Below, piece after piece: positions 45,863 to 56,935 of a stretch of 64,000 bases of DNA. The notes under the pieces were generated by a model. That model saw nothing but the letters and a program-made list of their open reading frames with translations, was not told the DNA's origin and did no database searches. The stretch is from Charina bottae (Eukaryota; Chordata; Lepidosauria; Squamata; Charinaidae): positions 69,045,414 through 69,109,413 of the forward strand of contig JALMGJ010000002.1 of NCBI GenBank assembly GCA_023362775.1. Direction: 5' to 3'. Position 1 is the first letter of the stretch. Every line of letters starts with the position of its first letter. A program made the position numbers and the translations under genes.

Positions 45863-47112
45863 TCTGACCAATCACATCTGTGTTGCTATTCTAAATTTTA
45901 CCCTTTGAGAGTTTTACCCCAAGAGACTGGGTGATTAAATAGTATAAAAGCAGGAACAAAAAGGGAAGGATATAGATTAAATGTTTGGATGGGGTGGTCA
46001 TGAAATATGGTCATAAAATATGCAGGCTGATATAGATTTCCCATCAGGCTGAAATACACTGGAAGAGGAGGGGAGAAAGACACACAGAGGAAAGAAAAAT
46101 ATTGCATTTGCCAAAATATTTTTTTTAAATATTAAAATCTCCATTGACATTTTGGCTGCTTTTTTACAATAATAGCATTCAGATGGGTAGTATATTCCCA
46201 GTATTGTTTGCACCCACATTTCAGTTTCTGCTTGTGTTTTTATCAAGCTACCTGAAATGTAAGGAGTGAAGAGAAAGGAAAGGGGGAAGCAAATAATAAT
46301 AAAGCATTACATTCGGTGGGCTCTTCTTCCAAAGAAATGCAACGTAGTCTGATTTCGCCGCTTTCTCTCCAGGCTGCTTGTGTTCATTTTTTCTTATAAA
46401 AGAAATGCACAAAAGAACTATGAGGATTCAGATGGTGCCACCCGATACACTTTTACTGCAAAAATGCGAAAACAAAACCCAGCTTCTATTGACAGCCGTT
46501 TGGTCTGAAAAGTAACTTATTCTTTTTAAATGAATAATAAAGGACATTCTCTTAAGGGGGAAGCATAAACAATGTAATCTACGGAAGCATTGTTGTAATT
46601 TCTCAAAATAAGATTAGAACTAGAATTAAATACACTACCCTTCAAAACAACTTTCTCAGGGTGGCTTACAAATGTCATAGCTGTAATATGAGACCTTTTG
46701 AAAAATAGGGATTGATCTTGAGAATGAGCAGCATTATTTTTAATCCAGCATCTTGTCATTCTTTCTGTTTAAAGAGAAAAGGCACTGCTGAGACGGTAGT
46801 ATTTATTAAGAATTTTATTTATTTCCTTTTTAACTTGCTTTTATTTTAAGAAATTCCAGAACTTACATGCATTGTTCTTCCCTTTTGCATTTTATCCACA
46901 GTGGCTGATTCACACATTGCATTAAACCATAAGGTAGTTTGTTTGGGTTTGAGTTTGGCAAATTTAGTCATTGCAGTTTGTAAATCATGATTTATGGATT
47001 AAAACAATGTATGTACCCAGGCAATTATGGTTTATCTAGTAAACTGTGGCTTAATGATCTGCAAACAGGAACCATTGTGTGTGTCTAGCCTCGATGGACA
47101 TCAGCAGTGGAC
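45863..47112. other. non-repetitive sequence, possible conserved block at 46320-46640
   Basis: No gene is recognised. The 46320-46640 part has balanced composition and no simple repeats. At 46900-47070 is a region with AACCATAA repeats and a palindrome AAATCATGATTT that may be a decayed MITE. Confidence 0.25.
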
Positions 47113-47156
47113 TCCTTCCTTCCTTCCTCCCTCCCTCCCTCCCTCCCTCCCTCCCT
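47113..47156. repeat. (CTTC)n-(CTCC)n microsatellite
   Basis: Short CTTC and CTCC tandem array. Confidence 0.95.
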
Positions 47157-47639
47157 TCTGTACGGAATAGGGACTTCCAAAATGAAGTGTGGCATAGAAG
47201 GTTTGGGATTCCCCATGTGGGTCAGAACTTTGCTCCTCCAGTAAAGCTCTTTAAAATAACCGAGCCAGTTGCACATTGCATATATAATGCACTGTGTACC
47301 TTGACCCCGAAGAAAAAGGGACTGGGCTAATAATATTGAGTCAGCTTCATAATTGGTCCTAATCTGCCAATCTAACCACTACAGGACACTAGCTCTTCTC
47401 TTAAATGGTGATTAAAATGCTAAGGAATGCTTTGGTTGATGCTCAGAGGTACCATAATGTTAGGAAAGGTTCCCCAAAATATGATGGCTTTCTTTGTGCT
47501 GCCCTAGTTTCATTTTAGGGAATCTAGCAATTTCTGCTTTAAAACCACAAATTGCAAGTCTATTCATGTTTGAAAATCACTGGGTTTTGGATATTATTTT
47601 GTAGCACTACTAGGCAACAATGCATATGCTGATGAGTTA

Positions 47640-48253
47640 AACAGCTACACATGCAAAGCTTTGTTCTCCCAGCTTCTGAAAAAGCCCCTTCAATGCCTCC
47701 CCCCACAAGTCAGCTAATGCTGTCTCAGCGTCCCAATTTAAATTTAATGACCTTGTCATTGCAATTACTTACAAGCATTTGCTTGGCTCATAGGTTGACA
47801 ATGTCTGTTGCCCTGCCCACCCTGCCCCCTTCCATGAATCTGAAATAGTGGTTTCAATTAACGTTGCTTTGCTCGGCACACTCCGCTGATGCAGTCTTTT
47901 CATGCAAACGGTTCAGGGGTCACATTTTTCAATGCTCTCATGCCTTAATCAGGGCTGTCCCTGCCACAGGGCAGGATGAACCAATCTGCTTCAATCAGCT
48001 GCAGGGGAAGGGAGGCAGGGTTTCCCATTTAAAAATGCACAAAGTGTTTGAGTTGGGCTTCACTTTAGGAAGAAAAAAGCTTGCCCTCCTTACGAGGGCC
48101 TCTTCTCAGCGCAGATCCTACCAGCAGAGTTGCTGGACATCAGAGTTTGCTCTTCTCTTTCTTTCTTCATATGCTGAAGTGGTCTTTTGAAAACACAGCT
48201 ACACATTGAGCACTGAAGTCCTAATTACATCCACATTGAAAGTGGTCATTCAA
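47640..48253 (+). promoter_or_regulatory. candidate promoter, 5' UTR and non-coding regulatory block
   Basis: This stretch has no transposon or low-complexity sequence, unusual in the window. It includes an AT-rich core with homeodomain-like sites (ATTTAAATTTAATGACC, TTGCAATTAC; 47735-47775) and a TATA-like CATTTAAAAATG near 48028-48039. It leads directly into the candidate signal-peptide exon. A promoter role is inferred from position and composition only. Confidence 0.3.
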
Positions 48254-48325
48254 ATGAGTCGTACACTGTTGTTCTTGCTGGTGCTATCCTGTGCCTTTTC
48301 TTGCCATATGAAAGAACTGGATGAG
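48254..48325 (+). CDS. candidate first coding exon: signal peptide, ends at splice donor
   Basis: The ATG at 48254 opens 24 codons: MSRTLLFLLVLSCAFSC, then HMKELDE. A polar start, an eleven-residue hydrophobic core (LLFLLVLSCAF) and small residues before a likely cleavage site make a textbook secretory signal peptide. The frame runs into GAG|GTATGT at 48323-48331, a good match to a phase-0 splice donor; the intronic reading stops soon after, at 48351-48353. The base at -3 is C, so the start context is weak. I do not recognise the gene. No second exon was found in the remaining 15.7 kb, so the gene would have a long first intron, or this is a chance frame. Confidence 0.35.
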
Positions 48326-48561
48326 GTATGTCTTGAGTGTAGGTCATCATAGGCTAAATCACAGATGAACTGAATAGTTCCTGGTTCAATCTGTATAGAT
48401 CTTCTGTTCAAAATGGGCAGGTCCTGGACACCATGATAACCTGCATGGTACCTGACATGCTGTAAGCCATACCAGCCTCTGTCTTGCTTTAGATTCTTTT
48501 AATTAAAAATAAATGCAAAGTAAACATCAGTCCTTCTATATTTCTATGCTCTTTGTATATA

Positions 48562-48880
48562 AAAAGGTTCCCCCCACACATGTGTCCGACTCTAGGGGCC
48601 GGTGCTCATCTCCGTTTGTTAGCCGAAGAGCCAGCGTTGTCCGAAGACACTTCCACGGTCATGTGGCTGGCATGACATGCGTGGAACGCTGTTACCTACC
48701 CACCGAAGTGGTACCTATTAATCTACTTGTATTTGCATGCTTTCGAATTGCTAGGTTGGCAAGAGCTGGGGCTAGTGCGGGAGCTCACTCCATCACACGG
48801 GACTAGGGATTCGAACCTCCGAACTTGCGATCTTCCGATTGAAAGTAAGATGGTGTCTTACCCGCTGAGCCACCACACCC
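48562..48880 (-). mobile_element. Sauria-type SINE, copy 2
   Basis: The structure is as in copy 1: a tRNA-like head with B box (GGTTCGAATCC, plus strand 48807-48817) and A box, and a BovB-like tail at the left (GTGTCCGACTCTAGGGGCC). An 11-bp duplication, CTTTGTATATA, lies at 48551-48561 and 48881-48891. The tail is shorter than in copy 1. It lies about 235 bp downstream of the candidate exon, within its putative first intron. Confidence 0.92.
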
Positions 48881-49007
48881 CTTTGTATATAGGAAGTCTA
48901 AAATTGTTGGATTGGGATTAGGGAGATCCAGGTTCAAATCCCCACTTGATGATGGTACTTAGTGCTGATAATGTATATAGTTTTCCTTTCCATGGAAAGG
49001 AGTTTTA

Positions 49008-49105
49008 AGGAGTCTTATAGGACATCTAGTCCCAACACCCTGTTCTGTACAGGAGTTCACTAAATTATCCCCAACAAGTGGTCATCCAGTAACCATTTGA
49101 ATTGT
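49008..49105 (-). mobile_element. CR1 3' fragment, antisense
   Basis: The phrases TAGGACATCTAGTCCCAACA, CCCTGTTCTGTACAGGAG and GTGGTCATCCAGTAACCATT follow the antisense order of the CR1 3' region (CATCTAGTCCAACCCCCTGC...). Short and diverged. Confidence 0.6.
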
Positions 49106-49270
49106 TCTAGGCTGCTTAATTGCTTATTATCAGGACATGCCTCTTGCTAGTGAGCCTGAATTTCCTTTCTTGAATTAGTCATTTCTCTACTGGACCTAAG
49201 TCATTTTGTTGTTCTGACAACAAAATAAAGGGAGATACCCTTGTATTATGACCACTTTTAGCTCCTAAAG

Positions 49271-49532
49271 CAGGGCTTTCCAAAGTTTTTCCCGCGGCGA
49301 CACACCAACTGGCGTTGGTGTGTCGCCGTGGGAAAACCCGGAAGTGCAGCAGCGCGCAAAAACCCGGAAGTGCTGCTGCCGCTTTCAGGCTTTGCGCGCT
49401 GCAGTTGGTGTGTCGCCGCAGGAAAACCCGGAAGCGCTGATGATGATCAGCGCTTCCGGGTTGTGTGGCGACACACCAGGCTGTGTGTGGCGACACACTT
49501 TTGTGTCGCCACACACAGTTTGGAAAGCTCTG
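49271..49532. mobile_element. non-autonomous hAT MITE, copy 2 (262 bp)
   Basis: It has the same terminal repeats as 635-905 (CAGGGCTTTCCAAAG ... TTTGGAAAGCTCTG) and the same CpG-rich palindromic interior. It is flanked by a perfect 8-bp duplication, TCCTAAAG, at 49263-49270 and 49533-49540. Compared with copy 1 it lacks a short internal CAGTTGCGG-type duplication and retains the GTGTCGCCACACAC palindrome intact near 49502-49515. Confidence 0.92.
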
Positions 49533-49540
49533 TCCTAAAG

Positions 49541-51715
49541 GAAGACAGGATACCTGTGAAACAATAAATATATTTACAGCATAAACCTATACTCAAAAAT
49601 CCAATTATATGTCCTATTGAATTGTATTGGGTTTGGTCACAAGTAAATGGAGATAGGATTGCAGTCTTATGTTATTGGCCATTGGCCATTTTATTTTAAC
49701 ATACATGCAATTCCAGGTGCAACCTCGAAACAGATTGTAACCTATTTTGAGGCAAAGCCACCTCTTCTATCCCCTTCCATCATGAAACAGTGTGATAGAA
49801 TATTAAACTAGCTAATCAATGGGACTGCAATGGAGAACATATAAGAGATGAGAGGTTTTTGCCCTGAAGTTCAGAAGAGTGCAAGTAATTACAGAGATTC
49901 AAGAATGCTTTCCCCCCCACCACAGATAATAGTTTGAACATAAATCTCAAAAGCCCTTCTCTGACTTTATTATGATGGCTATTATGTTTTCTTTATTTCA
50001 TTTAATATTTTCATATGATGGTCATACAATACAGCTCTTTGTATTCCTGTCCCCCTCTGTTCTTTTTATTTGCTCATTTGATGTAGTTTGCCATTCATGA
50101 CTTATCAGAGGCTGATGGCAGTTTAATTACAGGGTCTATATTATTATCATAAGATTTTTTTAAAAAGAAAATAATATCCATTACTACTTTCAATAAAAAA
50201 AACCCCTACTAGAAATAATAATTCTGTTTCCATCAGCTAGAGACAAAGATGGACATACTTAATGGGAAAGAGAATATTGATATATATCTAATAATAAGAA
50301 TATGGAGGGTCTTCATATTTCTGTTTGAGGATGTCTGTGGTCACAGTAATATTAATAAAACTTCATTCTTCGGTATTTTATTCACCTGTCTCAACCCTTT
50401 ACAAAAGGGGAAGGGAAGAGACTTAAATGAATAATATTTGGTGAAAACATTTGGATGTTCAGCAGAGCCAGCTCCCCATGTGTGAAGAATAGGTCAGAAA
50501 AGCTCCAATCAGAATCATTGGACACACAGAAAGCAACTTGAGGTCATTTGCTTCTCTGTGTAAAACATTCAATAGCTTCAAAACCACTCTTGCATGTGCT
50601 ACGTCTCCAGGATTGAGGGCAAGTTCCATGCCTGTGCTAGTCAGAAGGTGTGCTTCTCAGAATGAGGAGCAGCATATGTCTGATGAGCTGGATGAATCCA
50701 AATAAGAGACTCAGGAACAATATTACTTTAATTACTCTTCTAGTATCAGATTTTGCTTGGATTTAAAATGACCAAAAACTTCGATTTTCCAGAAAGGGAG
50801 AGGCTGGGGAGGTTTTCTTTGATTAGTATCATGTACTCATGCCTTAGTTATAAAAATCCTACTTGACAGAGAAAAAAATTGTATTCCCAGGGGTACCTGC
50901 ATCAGACATGCATTTCATCAAAATGGGTATCATGACATCACAATGCAAACCCCATTCCTTAGGATCTTGGAGGTGATGTTGCCAGAGAAGTACAAAAGAG
51001 GTGAAATTTGGGTGATCGCATGATGCATGTTTTCTCATTTGTCCCTCACCCCTTGCCCTCTCCCCATGGACGCCCTGCCTGGGAGGTAAATGGATAGGAT
51101 TACAATCTGTAGATTTTTACAAACTTTTAAAAAATCCCCTCAAAAAAAGCTGCCACTGAATCATATTATTGTTCTTTCTTTGTGAAAAGAAGCAAACTAG
51201 ATTCTCAATGATCTACATATCTCTGAGTGCAGGATTATGCCCTAAGTCAAGTAGCATTTAAATTAGATTCTTTTTTTTTTGGGTAATTACTCTATTTGTA
51301 AATGGTAAAAGAATATTTACATGATGCTGATTTGCTTTGCCACCATGAGACCGAATAACCCCATGAGAAACAATGCAAAACCTACTAGACTCTGCAGAGA
51401 TTCTGACTATTAATCCTACAAAATGGAATCAAATACTGTACATTTTCATATTTCAGTATTTGCTGTTACAACGGCCAGTGGAATGGTATATCAAGAGATA
51501 GGAGGTACAGATACAAGAGACATCCAAACTCTCAAATATCTTCATGCAGCACTCCCATTTTTGACATGAGCAGCAATTCTTGATGGGTTTTATTCTCAAG
51601 GCTTATTAGCATAACAGTAGAAGCTTTCTGGGTATCCCCAAACCAATGAGATTCTGTTCCATATGGATAAAGTAGAAATAGGCCAGATCTAAGAATGTAA
51701 AAGAAGTTGTGCTGA
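49541..51715. other. unrecognised sequence
   Basis: About 2.2 kb with no supported gene, transposon or long simple repeat. Confidence 0.35.
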
Positions 51716-51845
51716 AGTATAGTATAGTATAGTATAGTATAGTATAGTATAGCATAGCATAGCATAGCATAGCATAGCATAGCATAGCATAGCATAGCAT
51801 AGCATAGCATAGCATAGCATAGCATAGCACAGTACAGTACAGTAT
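51716..51845. repeat. (ATAGT)n-(ATAGC)n pentanucleotide microsatellite
   Basis: Six or seven ATAGT units, then about 16 ATAGC units, then a few ACAGT units. Open frames on the minus strand through it (Met-Leu-Cys-Tyr-Ala repeats) are artefacts. Confidence 0.96.
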
Positions 51846-51924
51846 ATCAGTCTCTTCCCATAGTGGACAACCAGAGGTCTACAGATCATTCACAGGTAGG
51901 GCTTGAAGGCAATAGCATTCTCCA

Positions 51925-52400
51925 ACTCACATTCTCCAGCAACTGATATTGAGGATCATATTGTTTCTAACTGCTGATGGTGAAGGTAATATATAGCCTT
52001 AGGACTCCCTGACAACCTTGGTGGCTGTGGTTGCATAACATGCTTAACCTGGTTACTCAGTTGATCCATTTTCTGGGTTTTAGTAATATACCATAAACAA
52101 ATGGGCTGGGTTTGTACAACATGCTAAATGAACAAAATAAATAACTAAATAAAATCAAGGCTAAAACTAGCCAAGCTTATCATATTGTGCAATGATAAAC
52201 TTGCTACTAGACCTTTGAGTGAACCTTTGGATTGTGTAATTTGTTAAGTCCCTTTTTGAAACTATTCAAATTGTTATAAATTCCACAGCTCAACCAAGCA
52301 TGGTGTGAAGCAGCAGGTCTTTTTCCTTCTTAAATCCAACACCACTCAGATTTATTGAATGACTTCTGTTTCTGGCCTGTCCACTTCTTCCTCAGTCCAT
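51925..52400 (-). mobile_element. CR1-derived fragment, antisense, interrupted
   Basis: AGCAACTGATATTGAGGATC ... GGTAATATATAGCC (51938-51999), then TTTTTGAAACTATTCAAATT, ATTCCACAGCTCAACC and GTGTGAAGCAGCAGGTCTTT (52252-52325), follow the antisense order of an old amniote CR1 region. About 200 bp between the halves (roughly 52000-52200) does not fit and may be a later MITE insertion. Confidence 0.45.
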
Positions 52401-52404
52401 TTTG

Positions 52405-53079
52405 TCACCTTCCCTTTTTCCTTAGATTTATATTCCACCTCTCTAAGAATCCCAATGCACTGTACCTACAAGTCATCTCTCAATTTATTTTCTCCCAGCC
52501 ACAAGCTTCAAAGATAATAGAGAAGTAATAATTATCTCAGTGGGTCCATGATCAAGGGGGAACTTGAACTTGGGTCCAACACACTGATTAATACATGACA
52601 TTGGCTCTTTGAGGTTCATGGACCAAATGATACACCAAATTGCAAATATGGTACCATAAAATAGATTTCCATATAAGTGTTACAAAGTAGGCAGACTTAT
52701 TTTTAATTCCTTTCCTAATGATCCCCAAAATGAAATTGCTCAGCACTAACAGTGAAATATTTTCATATACAAGTGGATATAGGAGAAGAGATACCAAAAT
52801 CCATGTTTAAAAAGGCCTAAAACTACAGAAAAGGATAGGAGTATAACACTGAGAGTAAGGTTTTGCTTTAATTTAAAAGTGGGGAGTAGGATGATTGATA
52901 CTTAATAAAAAAGTTCCATGTTTCATGGCATGGGTGGAGCAATCCAGCCAGTATGTTTTAACTGGGAAGGCTTGCTTTTTCTTTAACCTTGATCTTCATA
53001 GCTAGTAATATCTGACTAAAGGGCACTGGGTGGATGGAAGGTGATAATTGTTTCCTGAGGACTCCAATTTATTTCAAGC
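52405..53079. other. unrecognised sequence
   Basis: No supported gene or repeat. Confidence 0.35.
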
Positions 53080-53235
53080 CAAATGCTTGAAAGCATGAGG
53101 GTGGCTCAGATTCAGGCATACCTGGGCAATACAGATTTTCTAGATCTGTATCAATCTGGCTTTTGGCTTGCTCTTGGCACAGAAGCAGCATTCTGTGTTT
53201 TGGTTGATGAACTCTGTCACGTTTGCCTCATGGAA
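53080..53235 (+). mobile_element. L2 reverse transcriptase fragment, old
   Basis: The open frame at 53083-53283 reads VAQIQAYLGNTDFLDLYQSG and LALGTEAAFCVLVDEL, aligning with ALQLQRILEETDYLDPFQSG and GHGTETALVALMDDL of the better-preserved L2 (about 43470-43590). Both ends are truncated; it is an old remnant of the RT fingers. Confidence 0.7.
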
Positions 53236-53457
53236 AAAAAATGTCCAATCTCTCTCCACATGTCAATATTCAGCCAACATTAAGTTGCTCAACTAACTAC
53301 ACAATGCAAAAGCTCCTCTGAAAGAAGTACCACCTGTTACATATTTTTAAGTAAAAGAACTTGAGAAGTTTTTATAAAACCCAAAATCTCATCTTTACTC
53401 TTCAGAAAAAAAACATTTACACGACAGCAAGATACAGTATGAGATCTCTCTCTCTTT

Positions 53458-53562
53458 ATATATATATACACACACACATACATACAGTGTGTGTGTGTGT
53501 GTGTGTGTGTGTGTCTGTATGTATGTATGTATGTATGTATTTGTGTGTGTGTGTATGAGAAT
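53458..53562. repeat. compound (TA)n-(CA)n-(GT)n-(GTAT)n microsatellite
   Basis: Short alternating dinucleotide blocks followed by GTAT units and a second GT block. Confidence 0.95.
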
Positions 53563-53885
53563 AGTAGGGGCAATAATAAAAAGCATCTTTCAAAAGCTTC
53601 CTAAGAATTTGAAGGAAACATGTCCTTAAGGATTTCATTCAAATGAGGAGGCAGTCCTGAAAGAGGAGAAGATTGGGACAGGTGATTATGTCCAGAAATC
53701 TCTCCGCATCTCAGCACCGTCACTCATATCAGCTTATGAACATGTAGTGACGGCTAACAAGAGAAAAGACTTAAACTTTCTGTAACAATAGACTTTGCAG
53801 CTACAGGTCAAAGGAGATGCATCTCCTGGCATCAGAACATCAAGGCTCATTTTCATTGTTTTTTCTCTCTAAATATATCCTGAGG
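53563..53885. other. unrecognised sequence
   Basis: Nothing recognised. Confidence 0.35.
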
Positions 53886-54545
53886 AATTTTTGTTGTTGT
53901 TTATTCGTTCAGTCGCTTCCGACTCTTCGTGACTTCATGGACCAGCCCACGCCAGAGCTTCCTGTCGGCCGTCGCCATCCCCAACTCCCCCAAGGTCGAG
54001 TCTGTCACCTCCAGAATATCATCCATCCATCTTACCCTTGGTCTTCCTTTTGCCTTCCACTTTCCCTAGCATCAGCACCTTCTCCGGGGTATCCTGTCTT
54101 CTCATTATGTGGCCAAAGTGCTTCAGTTTTGCCTTTAATATCATTCCCTCAAGTGAGCAGTCACTCACTTTATTTCCTGGAGTATGGACTGGTTTGATCT
54201 TCTTGCAGTCCAAGGCAGTCTCAGAATTTTCCTCCAACACCACAGTTCAAAAGCATCTATCTTCCTTCGCTCAGCCTTCCTTATGGTCCAGCTCTCGCAG
54301 CCACAGGTTACTACGGGGAATACCATTGCTTTGACTATGCGGATCTTTGTTGTCAGTGTGATGTCTCTGCTCTTAACTATTTTATCAAGATTTGTCATTG
54401 CTCTCCTCCCAAGAAGTAGACGTCTTCTGATTTCCTGGCTGCAGTCAGCGTCTGCAGTAATCTTTGCACCTAGAAATACAAAGTCTGTTACTGCCTCCAC
54501 TTTTTCTCCCTCTATTTGCCAGTCATCAATCAAGCTCGTTTTATT
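53886..54545 (-). mobile_element. BovB (RTE) LINE 3' end, antisense
   Basis: The minus strand encodes the BovB C-terminus over two overlapping frames: VTDFVFLGAKITADADCSQE, IRIVKAMVFPVVTCGCESWT, KIDAFELWCWRKILRLPWTA, then KLKHFGHIMRRQDTPEKVLM and LGKVEGKRKTKGKMDG. A frameshift lies near 54165-54240. The 3' terminus (GAAGAGTCGGAAGCGACTGA, plus strand about 53909-53930) resembles the Sauria SINE tail, consistent with BovB being the source of the enzyme that moves those SINEs. Confidence 0.92.
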
Positions 54546-55147
54546 AATATTAATATTAAAAAATATTAATAAATGTATTAATAGCAATAATACATATTTT
54601 ATTTAATATATTAATAAAATATTAATTTTAATTATTATTAAATTAATAGCGTATTATAGGGTATTAATATTATAGGGTATTAATAGGGTATTAATAGCAA
54701 TAATAAAGTTTAGGCAGGTTGTTTAAATGGTGACAGCCTTAGAAACTTCAAGTACTGAGCACATTTTAAACCGAGCAAATTAAGCAAGCAATGAACAAGA
54801 AAGGAATGAGTCAATATTTAAAACTCAATAAAATATATTAAAAAAAAAGAAAGGAATGAGTCTGTCTGAAAGTTTATAACCTTCCATAAACTGAGGTCAT
54901 CAGTATCCTCCATTGGTTGAAATTCTTAGTATCCACATAGTCTGGTTGTCCCCACCTGTGAAGTGGGGTGGGGACAACTTGGTTGATTTGATTACATTTA
55001 TTTCCTGCTACAATCTAAAATAATTCTTGCCTGTTATTTTTCTGTTATATGCTTGCTTGAAGTCTGCTTGACCCTTTCTGATGTTGTTGAATAGAGGTAG
55101 ACTCTGATAATGTATACTTATTAGTCTTTGCCTCCAAAGAGAACCTC
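54546..55147. other. AT-rich low-complexity and unrecognised sequence
   Basis: TATTAATA-type low-complexity runs to about 54720, then unrecognised sequence. The final 55148-55155 belongs to a target-site duplication. Confidence 0.5.
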
Positions 55148-55619
55148 TGCTAACACAAGGGTCGGAAATGGCGGCTCGCGAGCCAGATGCGGCTCTTTGG
55201 CCCCTTGAGTGTGGCTCTTCCGCAGCTGAACTCACCCCCGCCCCTTCCACGTGATAGGCCCCCGCCCGCAAACCCCGCCCCCTGGCTCTCACACTGAGCG
55301 AGGCCCAGCACGGCAGGGAGGCAGCGCCATCTCCAGCCGCAGCAGCCCCTGCAGCTGCTCCTGCGCCGCCTCCGACAGCGCCGCATCCCGGGCCAGCAGC
55401 GCCTCCCTGCCGTGGCTTATTGGGGCGGGTGGGAGGGCGTGGGGGAGCTGCACAGGCGCCGAGGGGGGCGGGACGCTTGCCCGCCCGCCTGCTTGCCTCC
55501 CTCCGCGAGGCCCCCGATCCGGCTTGGATCCTGGGAAGGCAGCGGGGGGCCTCGCGGAGGGAGGCAAGCAGGCAGGTAAGCGGGCAGGCCTCGTTTCCCG
55601 CCCCCCATCATCTTCTTCG

Positions 55620-56715
55620 CTCAACGCGGGCGGGCGAAGAGCGGCCGTGGGGGGGGGCGAAGAGCGGCCGTGGGGGGGGGGGCGGCGACGACAAGCGGCG
55701 AGCTTCAGGCTTTCAGTGCTGGAAGGTGGCCCGGGCCTCCTTCCAGCGCGCCTGGGCCTCGCGGAGGGAGGCAAGCCCAGCTGCCCGGGCTCCAGGGAGA
55801 TCGGCTCCGGTGGGATCTGTGGCAAAGAGCGGCCGAGGGGGGGGGCAGGCGGCGACGACAAGCGGCACGCTTCAGGCTTCCAGCGCTGGAAGGCGGCCGA
55901 GGCCTCCTCCTCCTCCTCCTCCGCCGGCGGAGGAGGAGGAGGAGGCCCGGGCCGCCTTCCAGCGCGCCTGGGCCTCACGGAGGGAGGCAAGCCCAGCTGC
56001 CCGGGTTCCAGGGAGATCAGCTCCGGCGGGATCTGTGGCGAAGAGTGGCCGTGGGGGGGGCGGGTGGCGACGACAAGCCGCGCGCTTCAGGCTTTCAGCG
56101 CTGGAAGGCGGCCCGGGCCTCCTTCCAGCGCGCCTGGGCCTCGCGGAGGGAGGCAAGCCCAGCTGCCCGGGCTCCAGGGAGATCAGCTCCGGCGGGATCT
56201 GTGGCGAAGAGCGGCCGTGGGGGGGGGGGCGGCGACGACAAGCGGCGCGCTTCAGGCTTTCAGCCCGGGCCGCCTTCCAGCGCTGAAAGCCTGAAGCGCG
56301 CCGCTTGTCGTCGCCGTCCGACCCTCCCCCCACGGCACCAGGGAGATCAGCTCTGGCGGGATCTGTGGCGAAGAGCGGCCGTGCGGGGGGCAGGCGGCGA
56401 CGACAAGCGGCGCGCTTCAGGCTTTCAGCGCTGGAAGGCGGCCCGGGCCTCCTTCCAGCGCGCCTGGGCCTCGCGGAGGGAGGCAAGCCCAGCTGCCCGG
56501 GCTCCAGGGAGATCAGCTCCGGTGGGATCTGTGGCGAAGAGCGGCTGTGGGGGGGGGCGGGCGGCGACGACAAGCGGCGCGCTTCAGGCTTTCAGCGCTG
56601 GAAGGCGGCCCAGGCCTCCTCCTCCTCCTCCGCTGCCGGCGGCCCGGGCCGCCTTCCAGCGCTGAAAGCCTGAAGCGCGCCGCTTGTCGTCGCCGTCCGA
56701 CCCTCCCCCCACGGC
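55620..56715. repeat. tandem array of about 165-bp GC-rich units, partly inverted
   Basis: The landmark GCGACGACAAG recurs at 55685, 55852, 56067, 56232, 56397 and 56564, giving spacings of 167, 215, 165, 165 and 167 bp; the long one includes a (CCT)n-(GGA)n expansion. Each unit also holds GGGAGATCAGCTCCGG and GATCTGTGGCGAAGAGCGGC. Two inverted part-copies lie at about 56280-56337 and 56655-56750. The units are nearly identical, which suggests recent amplification or homogenisation. Confidence 0.9.
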
Positions 56716-56790
56716 CGTTCTTCACCACAGATCCCGCCGGAGGTGATCTCCCTGGAGCCTGGGCAGCTGGGCCGGGTGGACGCTGTCTCC

Positions 56791-56935
56791 CGCCCGCAAA
56801 CCTCGCCCCCTTCCACACGATTGGCCCCCGCCCGCAAACCCCGCCCCCTTCCACGCGATTGGCCCCCACCCGCAAACCCCGCCCCCTTCCACGCGATTGG
56901 CCCCCGCCCGCAAACCCCGCCCCCTGGCTCTCTAT
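56791..56935. repeat. 38-bp tandem repeat
   Basis: CCCGCAAACC starts at 56793, 56831, 56869 and 56907, an exact 38-bp period; each unit contains CTTCCACGCGATTGG. A single copy of the same unit is at the left end of the element (about 55238-55285) in the same orientation. Confidence 0.92.

Noticed and set aside
46900..47070. Palindromic MITE
   Set aside because: Only short AACCATAA repeats and a 12-bp palindrome are visible; the ends are not inverted convincingly and no duplication was found.
55251..56665. Open frames up to 347 codons on both strands, rich in Gly, Arg, Ala and Pro
   Set aside because: They follow the 165-bp repeats in several frames at once and exist because the GC-rich sequence has few stop codons. 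There is no domain, and the region is bounded by transposon ends.
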